DNA of 64,000 nt from Plotosus lineatus (taxonomy: Eukaryota > Chordata > Actinopteri > Siluriformes > Plotosidae): assembly GCA_024760905.1 (NCBI GenBank), contig CM045732.1:59130496-59194495 (forward strand), written 5' to 3'. Every line of letters begins with the position of its first letter. The stretch's first letter is position 1. The translations under genes and the position numbers were made by a program. A model generated the notes under the pieces. It was not told the DNA's origin. It searched no databases and saw nothing but the letters and a program-made list of their open reading frames with translations. This document shows positions 36,649 to 48,900 of the stretch, piece after piece.

Positions 36649-37123
36649 CAGGATGACCCGGCACACGTCCCACATTTCAAAAGTAAACTGTAAAAAAAAA
36701 AAAATTAAAGACAATGAAATTATTTCTACACATTAAGCTTCATTCAGTAGTTTTATTTGAAATTATTTGCACACTTAATGATGCAGGAGAGGTGGTGCTA
36801 AGGTCTACTGGTGGCCCAACCATAACTGCTAAGTCACCACAATGGCGTGGTCAGGACCACATTACCCTGTAATCAGATGTTATTACGTGACCATGTTTGG
36901 TGCTTTTCCTGTTCCATTTACCTCTCCCCTCGTGAATTTTCCCCCCTTCATCACTCTTGAACTTGGGGTGTATCCTTAAGTGTGTATAAACCATTACAGC
37001 CACCATTTGTATTGGTGCATCTTAAAAACATACAATATAAATGACCAATTTTCTTGTGGGAAATTAATTTGATTAACTTTTTATTTATAGTCAACACGCG
37101 GCAGGTTTTATTGGGTCACCCTG
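36649..37123. mobile_element. TA-flanked MITE between DDX24 and OTUB2
   Basis: The left end CAGGATGACCCGGCACACGT mirrors the right end (CGCGGCAGG...TTGGGTCACCCTG), with TA on both sides. It is 475 bp and non-coding. It begins 27 bp after the DDX24 stop and ends 177 bp beyond the OTUB2 stop. It contains ATTAAA on + near 36703 and AATAAA on - near 37080-37111. Confidence 0.8.
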
Positions 37124-37299
37124 TACAAAAACGACTTTGAGTTCCATAACTTTTATAAATTTTTGTATCCAGTAAACATTTTTGTGGTCGGTTGGTAAAA
37201 ACTTGTATAAAAATGTTTTAAGAACATGATTGCAAGGAGTTATGTACGTGTGAAAGATGTTTAATCCAAAAATCGGTTCCGTGCTCTTTGGTCCAAACA

Positions 37300-40200
37300 T
37301 TATTTCCAGAGGTCTCTGTGCTTGTAAAGAATGTCATAGTGTGATGTCTTGTACAAAAGATATAGAGATGGTGGAGATCCCTCTGGAATGATGTGGTATG
37401 TAAGATTGCCATCACTGCCCTCCATGGTTATAATACATAGACGAACGTCCAGCTCCTTACATAAAGCCAGGATCTCCACATGGTCAGATTCCATCGCCAT
37501 GGCCTCTACTTCCTAGGATAGCACAAGTGTATACATACATACATATATATACACACACACACACACGTATACATACACACATATATATGTATAAATGTAT
37601 ACACACACACATATACATACATACATACACACACATACATATATACACATATACACACATATGTATACATACACACATATGTATAAAAACCACTCATCTT
37701 AGAACTTTGAATATGATTATAGATAGACCTTACCTGAGTACAGTAAGCTTTTAAATTTGGAGTCTCTAAAAAGTTCTGGAAGAAATCATTGTGGTTCTGT
37801 AGGTGTGCTGACGTCAGCAGCCTTAAGTACTGCACCATGCTGTCTGATGTAACCTGGTCATTAAAAAGGCTTAACAGAGTCTCCTCACATGCATCTGCTT
37901 CAACTCGCTCCAGCACACGGTTAAACTAAAAACCAAAACAAAGTGTAGTCAATGGTGGGTGTTTACACCACACTGTAGTTGACGAGCCAGAATGGCGGTG
38001 CTGAGCCGGATTTCTGCACATCTACCTCCCTGAAAACGTTCACTCCAAATATAATCATGGCCACCTGACCTTGTAATTAAGATTAAGTGAAGTTTTAGAC
38101 ACACCTTTGGGTGAATAGCTTTATATTTGGCCATGTTCAATTTTCAGTGTGTTTTGCCTGAACAGAAAGGTTTCCTGGTGAAACCACCCCCAGCTCATGG
38201 GCTTCGTATCGGTTATCCGTGTTTTACATCATTTTTGATTGGTTACAATACCACGTAACTGGACAGAGCAACACTGATACAGTAGGCCCTCAATATTCGC
38301 GGGGGCTTGGTTCCAGCCCCTCCCGCGAATGAAGATAATCACGAGTTCTGTACCCGGAAGTAAAACCCCATTTATCATATCACACGCGCGAATGAGCAGC
38401 CGGAAGTAAAATACTGTGTATCTATTACATGCGCAAAAATATGTTTCGTAAACACATTCTATAGACAGTCTTGCTCATTAATGTAGTAAAATATAGTAAT
38501 GATGAAGAAAAACCTTTTCATTCTGTACTGTGATATTTATTAACAAAATATATAAACATTATACAGCATACTTTATCTATATACATATACAGTATGTATA
38601 CGTTTTCATTTTGTATGTATAATATATTATCCAGTTAAGCTCTATGATGCCACTCTAACGAAGAAATAAGACTTTCTCCTGAAGAAACGGTCGTTTCATC
38701 TGAAGTGCCTGAAGATAATCAGCTGAACTGTTGTAAAGCTGTAGTATTAAAGTCTTTTTCAATTATTATTCCAGTACAGTGCCTTAGTTAATGTTTAGAA
38801 TGTTTAGAAGCCAGGGAGCAGCTCAGCCACGCCCCTCAGCCGGAGCTGACAGTTAGAGAACACAGCCGTCAAAATCAAAGTCCCCCCCCAAAACACAGAT
38901 CATAAAAAGAACATAAAAACATGAAATGTACTAAATTGGATAAACAAAACAATAAACATACACCACTGTATATAAACTCACAAATATTCTAAACATTAAC
39001 TTGGGTACTGTACTGGAATTCTGTCTTCCTTTCGGCTTTTTCCCTTTTACTCGGGAGTCGCCACAGCGAATCATCTTGATTCGCACGTTTTGATTTGGCA
39101 GAGGTTTTTACGTCGGATGCCCTTCCTGTCACAACCCTTTTTTTTTTAGCAAGGGATAGAAACACGCTGACGACTTTGCAGCTACTCTTTACGAAAGTCA
39201 GCAACGGTTCTTTTACATGCCTCTCACTATAGACAGTGAAAGACATGGCCCGCCTTTGATAACCCAGTTAGCCGCACTGGGGGGGACAGTGACAACCTTG
39301 TGGAGAGTGGGACTCAAACCCCCAACCTTTGGATCAGCGATCCAGCGCCCTATACCGCTAGACCACCACTGCCCCCGGGTACTGTACTGGAATAATGATT
39401 GAAAAAGACTTTATTACTAGAGTGCTTTCAAAGGGACAGCTGATCCAAAGGTTGGGGGTTCAAGTCCCACTTTCCACAGGGTTGTCACTGTCCCCCCAGT
39501 GTAGCTAACTTTGTTATCAAAGGCGGACCATGTCTCTCACTGTCTATGGTGAGAGGCATGTAAAAGAACCATTGCTGACTTTCGTAAAGAGCAGGCTGCA
39601 AAGCCATCAGCGTGTTTCTGTCCCTTGCTAAAAAGGGTTATGACAGGAAGGGCATCCGACGTAAAAAAACCTCTGCCAAATCAAATGTGCTGTGGCGACT
39701 CCCGAGTAAAAGGGAAAAAGCCAAAAGGAAGACAGACTAGAGTGCTTTCAAATGATTATTTCTCTTCAGGCACTTCAGAGGAAACTCATTTCTTCAGGAG
39801 AAACTCTTATTTCTTCGGAAGAGACTTTCCAACGTCATTACCTTTTCTCGCGCTTAGTCGGAGAAGACGCACAGCGTTTGAGTGGCATCATAGAGCTTAA
39901 CTGGTAATTAAAACTTTTTTTTTAATATATAAAAAAGAGGCTCGTTGAAAACTTGTGAGCGAATGAGGAAAAAGGGGCGTTACATCATCTCAACCAATCA
40001 GCAGGAAGGAGGACAGCCATTGGCTGAATTTGAGTGACGCGTCAGTTGCTTAATAGTCAAGGGCCTACTGTATTTAAAAAGTGTGAAGAATCAAAAGAAC
40101 ACTTGTGATTTTATGAAGTAATACAAATCATAATATTTGTTGATCGTGCCCATTGCAGGGGTCACTGACTCACCTACTGGCGTAAACACTACAATGGCTC

Positions 40201-41449
40201 AGTTAATAGAGCCGATGACCGTAGCGGATTACTCGGAGAGATCATTATTAGCTGGTTTGAATCTGGCTTGAAGAAGAATCCTGGGGGCTTGACGGATTGA
40301 GAAGCCATTTTGGACGTGAAGGTCACTGGTTTCATTCCTAAACTAGCAGGAAAAATGTGTAGCACTGGGGAGAACGAGTAGCACCTTCCGTTCCCACAGC
40401 TTCATGAACAAGGTACTGAACCCTATCTGCTCTCTGGGTGCCACAATGTGTGGGCAGCCCACTGCTCCAAGTGTAGGTGTGTGCGGCCACTTTGGAAGGG
40501 TTAAATGCTGAAGCCAAATTTCCCTTGTGGAATTAATGCAGTATATCAAAATCAAGATTTCAGAAAGACGCGGTGGCTGGTTCCATCTTATTTCAAAATA
40601 AAATAAATAAAACTGCCTGCCATGTTTATTAATATGCCTGGTAAGTGGTGCCTGGTGCTTTTAAGGTAGTGACTGGAACTACATCTTCAGGGAGGTAGAT
40701 CATCAGAACCAGGGTGGGATAGATAATGTGGTGTTTTGATCTTCTGGATTATATGTATTTGTACTTACAGTGTTAAGTAAGTCTTTAAAGGACCTTTCAT
40801 CAAAGCCAGCTGTTTGCAGCACTTGGTGACTTCGTACCAGTTTATCTCTAAATCTGAGAAATGAAAAGACAATGAATAAGTGATTGTGAATAAGTGATTG
40901 TACTAGATCAAGATGGTTTGGACATGTACAAAGGAGTGAGGGATAGTGAGTATATTGGTAGTAGGATGCTGAGGATGGAACTACCAGGCAGAACACCTAG
41001 AGGAAGACCAAAGAGAAGATTAAATGGATGTGGTCAAGGAGGACATGAAGGTAGTTGGTGTAAAAGAAGATGCAGAGGACAGGATGAGATGGAGGCAGAT
41101 GATTCGCTGTGGCAACCCCTGAAGGGAACAGCTGAAGAAGAAGAAGTGAATGTACCTTTGTATGGCACTTTGATTGTGCAGCAGGTTTTCTACAAGTGTA
41201 AAGCAGAGAGCTCTATAAAAACAATTCCCATCTCCTTTTACTCTACGGATGAACCCAAACTGCTGGCAGATGTCCTGCACAAAAAAAAAAAAAAGAACAC
41301 TGTGACGTCATCAAGTACGGTTTGTAATCCTAATGATACTGAATAGAAAATAACCCGACACATTTTACCTGGCAGCATTTAGTTCCCGACATTCCCAGTG
41401 TCTCGGCTGAAGTTGCCTCTTTGTTGAAGATGAACTTGGGCGGCTCCAT
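37300..41449 (-). CDS. OTUB2: Otubain-2 deubiquitinase
   Basis: OTU-family cysteine protease that cleaves ubiquitin chains. Coding exons on the minus strand: 41449-41369, 41274-41156, 40853-40769, 37925-37734, 37512-37300 (690 nt, 229 aa; human 234; phases fit). The catalytic loop GDGNCFYR gives Asp42 and Cys45. The catalytic His217 lies in TSHYDILYK near the C terminus. These match human D48, C51 and H224 with a constant offset. SLFNDQVTSDSMVQYLRLLTS is the conserved otubain core. The N terminus (first 27 residues) is not clearly conserved; a second in-frame ATG at codon 20 is possible. Assignment to OTUB2 rather than OTUB1 rests on size and on DDX24/ASB2 synteny. Intron 3 (37926-40768) is packed with nested transposons. 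Confidence 0.93.
37535..37690. repeat. (CA)n(TA)n microsatellite in OTUB2 intron 4
   Basis: Alternating CACA/TATA/TACA units lie between OTUB2 exons 5 and 4, starting about 25 bp upstream of the exon 5 acceptor on the minus strand. Confidence 0.9.
39020..39376 (-). mobile_element. Full-length SINE A with 17-bp target duplication
   Basis: Flanked by GGGTACTGTACTGGAAT at 39003-39019 and 39377-39393 (perfect). On the minus strand it runs from the tRNA-like head (GGGGGCAGTGGTGGTCTAGC) to the LINE-like tail (GGCGACTCCCGAGTAAAAGG). It lies 39 bp from the opposite-strand copy at 39433. Confidence 0.93.
39433..39735 (+). mobile_element. 5'-shortened SINE A with 17-bp target duplication
   Basis: Flanked by ACTAGAGTGCTTTCAAA at 39416-39432 and 39736-39752 (perfect). 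The first part of the tRNA head is missing or altered, and the B-box-like GGTTGGGGGTTCAAGTCCC remains. It ends with the LINE-like tail GAGTAAAAGGGAAAAAGCC. Confidence 0.93.
40904..41143 (+). mobile_element. Truncated RTE-like LINE beside an OTUB2 donor
   Basis: The last 240 bp of the LINE family (RWFGHVQ, SEYIGSRMLRMELPGR, ending GGCAACCCCTGAAGGGAACA and AAG repeats). The near-identical 12-mers AAGTGATTGTAC (40892-40903) and AAGTGAATGTAC (41144-41155) are the likely target duplication. The right copy contains the OTUB2 exon 2 splice donor (minus strand). Confidence 0.85.
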
Positions 41450-41560
41450 CTGCGTAGTTTACGTGATGACGCAGTACACCCGCACGCGGTCAGCCGAGAG
41501 CTCCTGTGAATCAGGCACGAGCAATTTGTAGGTGGGTTTTATAATGTTTTGTCACAACCC
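41450..41560 (-). promoter_or_regulatory. OTUB2: Probable OTUB2 promoter region
   Basis: CpG-richer DNA immediately upstream of the OTUB2 start, with several CG dinucleotides and a CRE/AP1-like TGACGCAG on +. No TATA box is evident. Inferred from position and composition only. Confidence 0.35.
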
Positions 41561-42054
41561 GGGTGCACGAGCGCGTGGCTTTCTTAAAGGGGCATAACGA
41601 CTGAAGAAAGAAATTAAAAAGGGATTAAAATCACGACACAAGTAAGTGTACGCAATCGCCAGTCACAAAAAAACCCCGAGCACAATACAATACCCTTCAA
41701 CCGAACACCGCATTTTATTTTCGTTTTCAGTTTTCTTCTGCGTTTTATTTTGATGTAATTGGTTCTATTGAACGACAGGGGGCGCCAAATCTCAGACGCT
41801 TCAACGTTTATTTATTTATTTATCTATTTTATCATGATCTGCGACACAAAGTTCTGTTTGCTTCAAGTTCAAGTTCAGTAGTTATTTTTATTGTATTTGA
41901 CACTTGCAATCTACAAAATTTACAGTTTACAATATAGTATATTAAATTTAATTAGTACAGTACTGTATTACAATATAGTATTTTAATCTGGGGAAGGAGG
42001 CAGTGATTTGGATTAAAGCATCGAAGGCTGAATAAAAAAAAAAACTCTTGGACT

Positions 42055-42395
42055 TTCATCATTCATTCATTTTCTGAACCTCTGAGTCCTCATTAGGGTT
42101 GCAGGGAGGCTGGTGCCCATTGCAGCCAATTCTGGGTGATGTCAGAGTACACCCTGGACAGCTTGCCATCCATTCCAGGACTAACACTAACATCTAGAGG
42201 TGATTCACAAGAGCCAATTGGCCTACAATGCATGTTTTTGGACTATGGGAGGAAACCAGTACCCTGAGGAAACCCCTGCTCGCAGGAGAACATGCAAACT
42301 CCATGAGAAATGCCCCAGCTGAGGATCACACCCAGGCCTTCTTGCTGTGGGGCAGCCATGCTAACCAGTTAGCCACCGTGCCGCCCAGCCTGGAA
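42055..42395 (-). mobile_element. SINE B copy
   Basis: Nearly complete reverse copy. The left end ATTCATTCATTTTCTGAACC and AGGGTTGCAGGGAGGCTGG form the 3' tail. The right end AGTTAGCCACCGTGCCGCCC is the reversed head. Confidence 0.8.
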
Positions 42396-42399
42396 GCTT

Positions 42400-43180
42400 T
42401 TGAAGTTAAATGTAAGTAAAGTGCCTGAATCTTGGAATTTGAGGTGACTTCAACAATTTGTTGTTATGTTTAAATAAACAAAAATAAATAACAAGAACCT
42501 TTTGGAACTACTTGTTTATTGCAATTTTCTGCTTCACATCACACCCTCGATGAGCAGTCTTTTACATGTACATTTCATATTTATGCATTATATATTATTT
42601 ATATTAACAATAACTATTTCATCCAGAACTTAATTGCAATCACAGTCACAGCATCTAACACAATCAAATTCTGTATAATATTTGACATTGACTGGGGTGT
42701 TTTAGGTTTTGAGTGTGTTTTTCAAAAAAAAAAATTGATGGGGGTGCTGGGGAGAAATAGGGATTTTTTTTTTTTTTATGTTTTTATTTTTTTTATCCAG
42801 CCGATGGCAAACTTTTTTTTTTTAATCTTTGCTTTAGTTCTGTCCCGTCAGAGGCATCCATCCATGCTAGCAGGGTTATCATCTTTGTACTAAAAAAAAA
42901 AAAAAAAAAAAAAAATTCCACCTGTATTCTGAACACAAAGAATATCTAAATAATCATTCCTCTACTCTATGTATTTAAAAAGAAATAAATTTCAGTGTTT
43001 TGTGTGAATATGTAGACGGAACAATATTTGTGTACATGTTACAATAGATTTTGTACATTGTATAATAAGTAATACACACAGGGTGGGATATTAACCCCAA
43101 CGCTGGGTTAAGAAAGGCTGATTCGTTTGGCAAAGTCTCTTATCAGTCACGTATGTGTTTAATTACATCCCTTGGAAGAG
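42400..43180. other. Spacer between the coiled-coil gene and OTUB2
   Basis: AT-rich with T- and A-homopolymers (an A22 run near 42892-42914). It probably includes the 3' UTR of the coiled-coil gene. No exon was seen. Confidence 0.4.
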
Positions 43181-43184
43181 TTCA

Positions 43185-45932
43185 TCAGTTCATTTCCACT
43201 GGTTTTGTACTGCACTTTAGATCAACTTTGCTGGAGCTGTTTACGGTCAGTGCTGGTCTTTTACTTTCTTTGTGTTTGCTAGTCTTCATCAGCTCTGAAT
43301 TGGAGTGTGTTATCTGAAGGGCTCTCCTCTCTGTATCCACCAGGTCCAGAATGAACTCCTGCAGAAAAGGTTATTTCACAGAATTAACTTTGAGTTTACC
43401 TATAATAAAATGCCTCCCCCTCCAAAAAACAAAAACAAAACAATTTGTAGTATTTGTGGCACCTTTATCATGTCCATCATGGTCATGGAGCCCATTCCTT
43501 GTAGAGGTCCATAGTGTTTCAAGTGGCATTGCTGTGCAAGGTTTTTCACTGCTTGCAAAAGACATCCAATCTCCTCAATCTGACCAATTATGAGATACAA
43601 AGCTTTAAACTAACAGAATAATACAATGCTTCACTAAAAAAAACAAAATCTCTTTCTATTTTTCCAATCTCTATTTTAAAAGCCTGTGTTTCATTCTATT
43701 AAGGAGCTTTAATAATCTATTGCAGAAATGAGTATACTGTATATTCATCATATATCAGACCTGACTTCGGAAATGATCATATCGGGTATACAGAGTCATA
43801 TCCAGTTGTTTATTCTTCTCTCTGGTTTGATCACACTGAGTCTGCAGTTCTGACAACTCCTTATTGAACACCTATCTCCGGAAATATACATATAAACAAA
43901 TTATTAAAAAAAAGGAAAATTAAACAAACATTATCACAACTGACAGTTCTTAGATTTTTAAGTGCAGGCCACATGTCTTCATGCTACTTCATAGCAAGAT
44001 TGCATCCCAGGCTCAGTAAGACTGACATTTCTGCGGGAAGTCTGAATATGTGAGGCGTTCCACCGAAAGAAGGCGTTTGTCGCACAGACCACTTTTGAGA
44101 TAAAGGCCAGAAAATTAAAAATGGTCCATTTTTATCGAAATTTGGATTTTTGCATAAACTACTAAAAGGTAGGTAAAGTCTGTTGGGTTTTTACACCCGA
44201 GCCATAACGGTTCATCAGGCCGGGGCTTATCCCCGGTTACCATAGTGTGAAGCGACCAGGAGTTCAACTCCTCCTGGATGGGACGCTAGTCCATCGCAGA
44301 TAAACTATTAAAACAAGTATTCAACTATCACTTGCTTGCGTGAAATCGACTAAAACTCACTAAAAATGTCTTTTTTCCCCATTTTTCTGGTGAGTACCCT
44401 CATAAAACTAGATAAAATAACAGTAGCAAACTTACTGGTTTTCGTTGCAATTATTCATCGAGTTCGGTACAAGACACACTATAATCCATACACCAGAAGA
44501 ACGTTCGCAAAGTCGTCTCTCCATTTTGGACACTGTTTTAATATTAAAATGCCATTTTAGTGAATAAAATAAAGGTTATGAAGACGATATGCACGTAAAC
44601 AATGCAGGCTAGTTGCTAAGGAAGATCTGAAACAAGCACACTGATTGGTTAGCTTGGGCATGCACATGTGCAGTGCCCGTCACACGTTAACTTCCGGTTT
44701 ACTTCCTGACTCTCGTCATGTTGCACTGATCTCCGACTTTCTCTTCATTAACAGTCATTAAGTTTATTTATAATATTGTGAATACACAATTTTGGGAAAG
44801 GAGAGTGAAATGTCATCTGTGATGTCTAGCAGCATTAGTATACTAGATGTTAAATTCGACGTGAGAATTCGGCTTTGAAGATGCCGGAATGCTTGGCATT
44901 CTTGAAGATTATTTCGCTGGTGAGTATTTTTCTCTGCGTGCAAAATTTGATTAAGGAATTTTTTTGATTATTTGATTTGTGTGTAATCTTGTCTGGACTG
45001 GACATGCTGGATCGTGGGTTGTTTAATTTTGTACGAAAATTGGTCAAGACCTGAAAAATACTTAAAGGTTTCATTCCTTTTACATATGAACAAACTGATG
45101 ATGATGATGATAATGATGATGATGATGATGAAGATTTTGATTTTGATGTTGATAAAGAAGAGGCATCTGTTAATAAAAGTGTGCATGAGTGGTGTTGGTG
45201 GTGAGGATATAGATTACGATGATATTTTCTCTGTGCTTATGCTGGGTTATTATGGATACTCCAGTTTCTTTCCACGGACCAAAGACATGCACGTTAAGCT
45301 AATTGGCTGTTCCAAATTGCCCTTAGCTGTGAGCGCGAGTGTGTATGGTTGTATGGATTCGTGTGTTGCCCTGGAAGCTCCAGCCACACCCCATAGTCCA
45401 ACTAGGATTAAATGGTTCACCAAACTAATTCATTCCACGTACAAGCCTGTTTGTACTGTACTCCAGTTTAAGTGATTCCAGGTTGCATCGGCTGCTGTCT
45501 ACTTCCTCTGTTAGACTGGTGAGACGTTGTAACAAGTCCTGCTGAGTAATGGACAAGGTCTCGTGCCGTCTGATGATGGGCATCACCAAAGAATCTGAGC
45601 CATATTCTAAATAAGCTGCACACAAGGACACAATGCAAATTTTCATTTGAAGTTCAGTGTTCTGTGCAAGTCACGTTTGGGTGTAAATTTGATGAATGTT
45701 GATTATGTATTATATCGCATGTACATTTTTGACCGTCTGGTAGTAAAGCTAGAATCTTCACCATGTACTTTTCATAAATCTTATATTTATCCACTCGTTC
45801 TTTTAGTCGTTGATGTCTGTAAAAAAAAAAAAAAAGTATAAAGAGGAATAATTAACCTAACACATTCAGTAACATGTACAAATAATTACTGAAATGAGAA
45901 AATAATGACCAGAGTATAAATTCAGCTCCCCC

Positions 45933-45969
<37 letters not shown>

Positions 45970-48900
45970 CTTTACCTGGTTTGAAGGTGTTTAAGTTCTT
46001 CATGTAGTCTGGATTTCTCCTCATCTTTTAGCGAATTCTCTTTCTTCTCTAGTTGGTATTTCTTCAAAGTACGCTGTCGTTTGACTTCATTTTCCTTTAC
46101 AAATTTTTCAAACTTTACTGCTCTCTCTTTTGTCTAAGTAAGAGACAACATTCCTGATTTACTTATTTCATTCCAATGTTAATATGATGCAGAATTTAAG
46201 TTGACTTTGAGTACAGATGCTCCCCGACTTACGTTCATTCGTTTTACGTATTTTTCGATTTTACGTTTTTTTTTTTTTTAATTATGTCAAATTTTGAGTT
46301 TAGCGTGCTCTCTGTAGTACGAGACATACCTATGTAGTATGCTGACGTAATGACGTAATGACACTGCGTCCATTGTATACAAACAGACTGAACGTGCCCC
46401 TTCTTCTTCCCAGTTCACTGCGTGTTACCCTTATGTTAAGACGTCGTCTCTGTGATCTTTGTGTTTACACTGTTTTGTGGACTTTTGTAACCCTTAGCAA
46501 ATATGGTTGGTCAGAAGCGTAAGCCTACTAGTGATAGTGGTAATCAGAAAAAGCGGCAAGCCATCTCGTTAGAAATGAAGATGGCTATTATCAAGAAAAT
46601 CGATGCTGGTGAAAAACACGTGAATGTTGCACGTTTCTTCCAAATGGCTCCGTCGACCATCGGAACCATTTACAAGCAGAAAGATCGCATCACAGAGAAT
46701 GTTAAAGGTTATATTTCATACTGTATTTGATATTTGATGAGTGAATTTGATTAAAATGTATCTATTTGAAATTATTTCGCTTGAATTTAATTTATTTTAA
46801 ATTAAATGTTGATATTATTTTACAATGTTATGTTTATAATAGTTGATTTAGGGTTATTTATGAGATATGTTAATGGTATTTATGGATGTATAGTACAGTA
46901 TGAACGTCATAAGTCACTGTAGCAACTTACGTTCACTTTCAACTTACGTTCAACTTACGAGCATACAGTAACAACTTGGGGGTTTTTTCACCTTACGTTC
47001 GGCCGTCCGGAACCGAACTAAAACATAAGTTGGGGAGTGTCTGTATTGATATTTTAAAAAAATTCATTTAATCTCAAGAATGGGCTGAATTGCATTAATC
47101 ACATGTGACATCAGCAATTTCATCAGACAAACAACAGGCACATTAAAAGAAAAAGCGTCAATTTCCTTGGAATCTTATTTTAACCCAACTTACTTCTTCC
47201 TGTTTCTCCAGAAGTGCTGCCTTTCTCTGCTCCAGTGCTCGTGTGCGATCTTTAATCTCGAGTCGTTTCTGCACCAACTGCCTGTTTACATCATCCAGCT
47301 GCACCTGCGTCTTCAGTACCAGTGTTTTTTGAAGGGTGTTCACACCAGTTTTCAAGATACTGTTAGATGACTGCACATTAGCACACAAGGTTAGTTTGTA
47401 GAAGTGTGTTGGCAACACCTACTGTTGTGAAAGTACTGTAAATGTAAGTAGCTATTTAAAACTGTCATGTAGAAAAAGAACGTATAAAGTAAGAGGTAAA
47501 AAAAAAAAATCAATGATTTATTGTCCTCATATTATTTAAATGAAGTGTGAACTCTGGGTAAATTCAGGTCATGTTCACAGTTTTGACTTCTCCAACATTT
47601 TCTGTCATTAATTGGATATACAGTATTTCTGGACTGGATTAGGCATTTCTAAAACCTTTGAATATGTTCATCATATCAGTTGAAAAATCTGGATGCATAG
47701 GCTCACAGGAGATTAATCATTTAGCTTTCATTGTGCTTAAGTACTTACTTGTGGTCATATCTGGTAACTTACAAAATATTTAATTTCCTATAAATTCTTT
47801 GCTTGCTAATTTCCTTTGTTTATTTATTAAACTTTTAAATAGTTAGCTGTGTTCTCCTATAACAACCACAGCGAATCTGGGGAACCTATCCCAAAAACAA
47901 TGACAATTACGGTCACGGGTGGGCTGGTACCCATTTCAGTCAACACCGACATTAAACAATTGACAGCGACTATAGGTATACAAGCTATAAAATGTATTGT
48001 AAAGCGATTCCTTCAAGCATTATGCCAAGCAAATTTATTAAAAATAACTGTATTATTCATTCATTTGTGCATTCAATTTCAAATCCGTTCAATCCTAATT
48101 ATGGTCGCGGAGAGGCTTGCACTCATCTCAATCGACTGGTGAGGGTGGGGTACACTGTAAAGCTCATCAGGTCATTGCAATGCCAAAACACACAGAACTA
48201 TATATACGCACACTCACGGTCTGGTCTGGTACCTTCTGAGTCGTAAGATGACTCTTGGCGACATGCCATGAAGTGAACGCCTTGATTATCATCTTCGTGG
48301 AGGTTTTCTTGGCAAGAATGGTGCAGTGGTTTGCTATTGCCTTCTGCACGATGCGAACCTATGGACAATTTAGAACGGCCAATTAACCTACTGTGCATGT
48401 TTTTGGACTGTTGGAGGAAACCGGAGTACCCGGAGGAAACCCATGTAAGCATGAGAAAACATGCAAACTCCACACAGAAACACCCAGGCCGGGAATCGAA
48501 CCCAGGCCTTCTTACTGTGAGACGGACATGCTAACCATTAGGCCACTGTGCCACCACACACACTCATACCTAGTGGCAATTTGAAACCTCCAAACGGCTG
48601 ACAATGACCGCATGGGGGAAGAAACCGGAGTACCAGGAGGAGACCCATGCAAACACAAGGAGAACATGCAAACCGCACACAGAAATGCCCAGAGCCGAGC
48701 AACTGACCCCGGTGTCTTCTTGGTGTGAGGCAAATGTGCTGACCACTGCACCACCATGCTGCTATTATTATTATTATTATTAATATTCATTTTTTGAACA
48801 GCTTAATCCTAATTAGGGTAGTGGAGAGACTAGCATTCATCTGAGCTGACCCTGGGCGAATATAAGAATAATAATAATTATTATTATTTTCATTATTGCG

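Larger units (their letters stand above)
38280..40070. mobile_element. Mariner/Tigger-like element hosting two SINEs
   Basis: The left end CAGTAGGCCCTCAATATTCG mirrors the right end (AATAGTCAAGGGCCTACTG), with TA on both sides. The interior matches 26036-26575. Two SINE A copies in opposite orientation were inserted later (39020-39376 and 39433-39735). Without them it is about 1.1 kb. No transposase was seen. Confidence 0.85.
38000..40725. mobile_element. hAT-like element split by nested insertions
   Basis: ATCTACCTCCCTGAAAACG near 38022 is mirrored by CTTCAGGGAGGTAGAT near 40684-40699. The left half continues ATAATCATGGCCACCTGACC, like the hAT MITE at 29600-29793. I infer one old hAT-type element split apart by the insertion at 38280-40070. 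The exact outer ends and target duplication are not resolved. Confidence 0.45.

Noticed and set aside
37484..37690. Met/Tyr/Cys/Val-rich ORFs beside OTUB2 exon 5
   Set aside because: Translation of the CA/TA microsatellite in OTUB2 intron 4.
45435..45445. GC donor (AACAG|GCTTGT) for exon 6 of the coiled-coil gene
   Set aside because: It would leave phase 2 and break the join to exon 7; the nearby GTACGT donor keeps the frame.
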